DNA of 41,242 bases from ZC4RG19 sp036279475 (GTDB taxonomy: Bacteria > Actinomycetota > Acidimicrobiia > Acidimicrobiales > VFJN01): positions 1 through 41,242 of the forward strand of contig DASUJB010000036.1 of the NCBI GenBank assembly GCA_036279475.1, read 5' to 3'. The position numbers were made by a program, and so were the translations under genes. Positions 39,391 through 41,242 of this stretch are shown in pieces; position 1 is the stretch's first letter, and the number at the start of each line of letters is the position of its first letter. The notes below the pieces were generated by a model. That model searched no databases. It saw only the letters and a program-made list of their open reading frames with translations, and had not been told where the DNA came from.

Positions 39391-39843
39391 ATGACAACTG
39401 TTGAGCATTCTGTGGACGCGCGCGCCGATGCTGGTGGCGTGGAGGACAGCACCGATCTGGACCCCGAGGTCCCCGAGCGGGCGCGTGGCCCGCGCCGGTA
39501 CTCGGCGAAGTACAAGGCGCGGATCCTCGCCGAGTACGAGGGCTTGAGCAAGGCCGACAAGGGCGCGATGTTGCGCCGCGAGGGCCTGTACACGTCGCTG
39601 ATCTGGGAGTGGCGCAAGCAGGGTGACCGGGGCGCGCTCGAGGCGCTGGCCAAGCCGTCGGGCCGGCCCCAGGCCGATCCCCGCGACCGGGAGGTCGCCC
39701 GGCTCCGTAAGGAGAACGAGCGGCTGGAGGCCGAGCTCGACCGGGCCCGCAAGGTGATCGAGGTGCAGGGGAAACTCTCGGCGCTGTTGGACGATCTCGC
39801 CACCGGCAGCGCCCCGAGGACGGACCGGGGCGAGACGAGATGA
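39391..39843 (+). CDS. IS3-type transposase OrfA (DNA-binding)
   Basis: A 150-aa protein with an HTH near the middle (RYSAKYKARILAEYEGLSKA, then GLYTSLIWEWRKQG) and a following coiled-coil stretch (REVARLRKENERLEAELDRA). It binds the IS ends. Its TGA overlaps the ATG of orfB (ATGA), and orfB is in the -1 frame. Translational coupling is the simplest reading; I did not see a clear A-rich slippery heptamer for the frameshift usual in IS3 elements, so an OrfAB fusion is unproven. Confidence 0.9.
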   Translation: MTTVEHSVDARADAGGVEDSTDLDPEVPERARGPRRYSAKYKARILAEYEGLSKADKGAMLRREGLYTSLIWEWRKQGDRGALEALAKPSGRPQADPRDREVARLRKENERLEAELDRARKVIEVQGKLSALLDDLATGSAPRTDRGETR

Positions 39844-40853
39844 TCGACGCCGCCATCGACGAGCTGACACCGCCGGTCGGGGTGCGCCGGGCGTGCACGG
39901 CGACAGGTGAGGCGCAGGTCCGCTGGTACCGCCGGCACCGCCAGAGCCCGCCGCCACCCCGTCCCGAGCGGCCGCGCCAGCCCCAGCCCCGGGCGCTCAG
40001 CGACACCGAGCGCAGCGAGATCCGCCGGGTGCTCAACAGCGCCGATCACGTGGACGAGGCGCCGGCGACGGTCTACGCCAAGCTGCTCGACGAGGGCGTC
40101 GACCTGGGGTCGGTGTCCACGATGTACCGGGTGCTGCGCGACCACGGCGAGGTCCGCGAACGCCGCCGGCACGCGACTCACCCGGCCACCAAGAAGCCCG
40201 AGCTGCTCGCCGAGCGTCCCAACGAGGTGTGGTCGTGGGACATCACCAAGCTGCTCGGCCCCGAGAAATGGGCCTACTACTACCTGTACGTGATCATCGA
40301 CATCTACAGCCGCTACGTGCCGGGCTGGATGCTCGCCCATGCCGAGAACGCGAAGCTCGCCGAGGCGCTGCTCGCCGACACGGTCGCCAAGCAGAACATC
40401 GACCACGGCCAGCTCACCATCCACGCCGATCGGGGCTCGCCCATGGTCGCCAAGCCGGTCGCGTTCCTGCTCGCGGATCTCGGGGTCACCAAGAGCCACA
40501 GCCGCCCGCACACGAGCAACGACAACCCCTACAGCGAGAGCCAGTTCCGCACCCTCAAGTACCGGCCCGACTTCCCGGAGCGGTTCGGCTGCTTCGCCGA
40601 CGCCCAGGCCCACTGCCAGCGGTTCTTCGGCTGGTACAACGACGAGCACCGTCACTCCGGCATCGGCCTCCACACGCCCGCGGATCTCCACTACGGGCGA
40701 GCCGACGCCGTCCGCCACCAGCGCGCCGTCGTCCTCGACGCCGCCGACGCCGCCAACCCCGAACGCTTCGTACGCAGGCCGCCCGCGCCGCCGAAGCTGC
40801 CCGCAGCCGTCTGGATCAACAAGCCCGACGAGGACACCGCTACGACACAGTGA
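39840..40853 (+). CDS. IS3-type transposase OrfB (DDE integrase core)
   Basis: A 337-aa catalytic subunit. The DDE triad is visible: the Asp of VWSWDITKL, the Asp of IHADRGSPM and the Glu of NPYSESQFRTLKY. The C-terminus has the family GWYNDEHRHSGIGLHTPADLH. An HTH-like region (SVSTMYRVLRDHGEVRERR) precedes the core. ATG 39840 overlaps the orfA stop. No truncation is seen, so the element may still be active. Confidence 0.92.
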   Translation: MIDAAIDELTPPVGVRRACTATGEAQVRWYRRHRQSPPPPRPERPRQPQPRALSDTERSEIRRVLNSADHVDEAPATVYAKLLDEGVDLGSVSTMYRVLRDHGEVRERRRHATHPATKKPELLAERPNEVWSWDITKLLGPEKWAYYYLYVIIDIYSRYVPGWMLAHAENAKLAEALLADTVAKQNIDHGQLTIHADRGSPMVAKPVAFLLADLGVTKSHSRPHTSNDNPYSESQFRTLKYRPDFPERFGCFADAQAHCQRFFGWYNDEHRHSGIGLHTPADLHYGRADAVRHQRAVVLDAADAANPERFVRRPPAPPKLPAAVWINKPDEDTATTQ

Positions 40854-40866
40854 TTCACGCAGAAAC

Positions 40867-40887
40867 CTGCCTCAAAAAGGTTGACAC
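40867..40887 (-). repeat. Right terminal inverted repeat of the IS
   Basis: CTGCCTC at 40867-40873 and GGTTGACAC at 40879-40887 are the reverse complement of the left-end blocks, with AAAAA between. Confidence 0.8.
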
Positions 40888-41037
40888 GCGCCGCTACGAA
40901 CAGCATCCCTCTCCTTCGCGTCGATGGTCTGGCATCCGAGCTGCGGCAGAACGGGCGCGACCTAATGGACATGCTCAAGGCACGACATCCCACCAGCGCT
41001 CGTGGCTCTCCCGACCCGCCGACCGGGGCACGCTCTG

Positions 41038-41241
41038 TCAAGAGAACTCAACGTTCAGGCTCCGAAAGTGCTCACCGGTCGACAGCTCGACACAACAGGC
41101 TGCCCCCTCACGGAAGCCCCTTGCTGCACCCCCATTAGGCTCGGGGATCGTGCGCTGATCACCGCCGCGCTCCAGCTCGGTCTTTTCGATGTCGAAGCCG
41201 GCAAGCGCGGCCCCGCGCTCGAACTGCCGAATCAGTCGGCC
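41038..41241 (-). CDS. C-terminal part of an unrecognised protein, cut by the window edge
   Basis: On the minus strand a frame enters from the right edge and runs 67 codons to TGA at 41038-41040: GRLIRQFERGAALAGFDIEK, TELERGGDQRTIPEPNGGAA, then a stretch with a Cys pair (GAACCVELSTGEHFRSLN). Early codons favour G/C in the third position, which supports coding. I do not recognise the family. The stretch 40888-41037 between it and the IS shows no gene I can support. Confidence 0.35.
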   Translation of the reverse strand, partial: GRLIRQFERGAALAGFDIEKTELERGGDQRTIPEPNGGAARGFREGAACCVELSTGEHFRSLNVEFS

Positions 41242-41242
41242 G

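Larger units (their letters stand above)
39318..40887 (+). mobile_element. IS3-type insertion sequence, about 1.57 kb
   Basis: Bounded by imperfect terminal inverted repeats. The left end is GTGTCAACC-TCAGCT-GAGGCAG (39318-39339) and the right end read inward is GTGTCAACC-TTTTT-GAGGCAG (40887-40867); they match except for the middle, where the left has one extra base. The TG...CA ends (39319 and 40886) fit IS3-family elements. It encodes orfA and orfB. The bases just outside (CTG or TCT on the left, CGC or GCG on the right) do not form a target duplication, so the insertion site has been rearranged since or the ends come from different events. Both ORFs look intact. Confidence 0.88.

Noticed and set aside
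39820..39850. Classical -1 frameshift signal joining IS3-type orfA and orfB
   Set aside because: The overlap is ATGA and no clear A-rich slippery heptamer lies in the overlap region; translational coupling explains it as well.
1..41242. tRNA or rRNA genes
   Set aside because: No cloverleaf with a TTC-containing T arm and no rRNA-like stretch was recognised on either strand by eye; a covariance-model scan would be decisive.

Overview
The window is about 41 kb of very GC-rich DNA. Codons end almost always in G or C, and GTG starts and 4-base ATGA/GTGA overlaps are common. Gene families (DUF574-type methyltransferase, CmtR-like sensor, ArsI with a Cys-rich tail, DHA2 exporter) point to a high-GC actinobacterium; an Acidimicrobiia-type organism is my guess, not something the sequence proves. 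No rRNA, tRNA or CRISPR array was seen.

Region 1 (1-14.8 kb) is a catabolic island for an aromatic or polycyclic compound. It holds a meta-cleavage-product hydrolase (5' end outside the window), an ACMSD-type amidohydrolase, a zinc alcohol dehydrogenase, a 2-hydroxypentadienoate hydratase, a type I extradiol dioxygenase, a Rieske oxygenase alpha/beta pair with a coupled 97-codon ORF, acetylating acetaldehyde dehydrogenase, 4-hydroxy-2-oxovalerate aldolase, three SDRs, a cytochrome P450 and a limonene-epoxide-hydrolase-like protein. Together they can hydroxylate a ring, dehydrogenate, cleave it meta, hydrolyse the product and take the C5 fragment to pyruvate and acetyl-CoA. No ferredoxin or ferredoxin reductase is present, so electron supply must come from elsewhere. 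A frameshifted methyltransferase and a 10-bp tandem repeat interrupt the set, and several long perfect inverted repeats lie in its gaps.

Region 2 (14.8-31.5 kb) is mixed: dienelactone hydrolase, CapA-like protein, an MFS transporter abutting a damaged ArsR-rhodanese gene, a YceI-DoxX-LigB operon divergent from an HxlR regulator, an asymmetric two-gene ABC exporter, an AraC-DinB fusion regulator, an unrecognised two-TM protein, a MarR/DHA2 divergent pair and a secreted PhoX/DUF839 protein.

Region 3 (31.5-37.5 kb) is metal and metalloid resistance: arsC, acr3 and arsI on the minus strand, divergent from an arsenic-type ArsR; then, beyond an IS1380 deletion remnant, a CmtR-like sensor overlapping a P1B-type ATPase.

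Region 4 (37.5-41.2 kb) is a mobile-DNA scar: an IS3-type transposase C-terminus, a helicase fragment, an XRE antitoxin-like gene behind a perfect 18-bp palindrome, a convergent and overlapping HigB-like toxin gene, a truncated ORF feeding into that toxin, and a complete IS3-type element. GC content is visibly lower in parts of this region.
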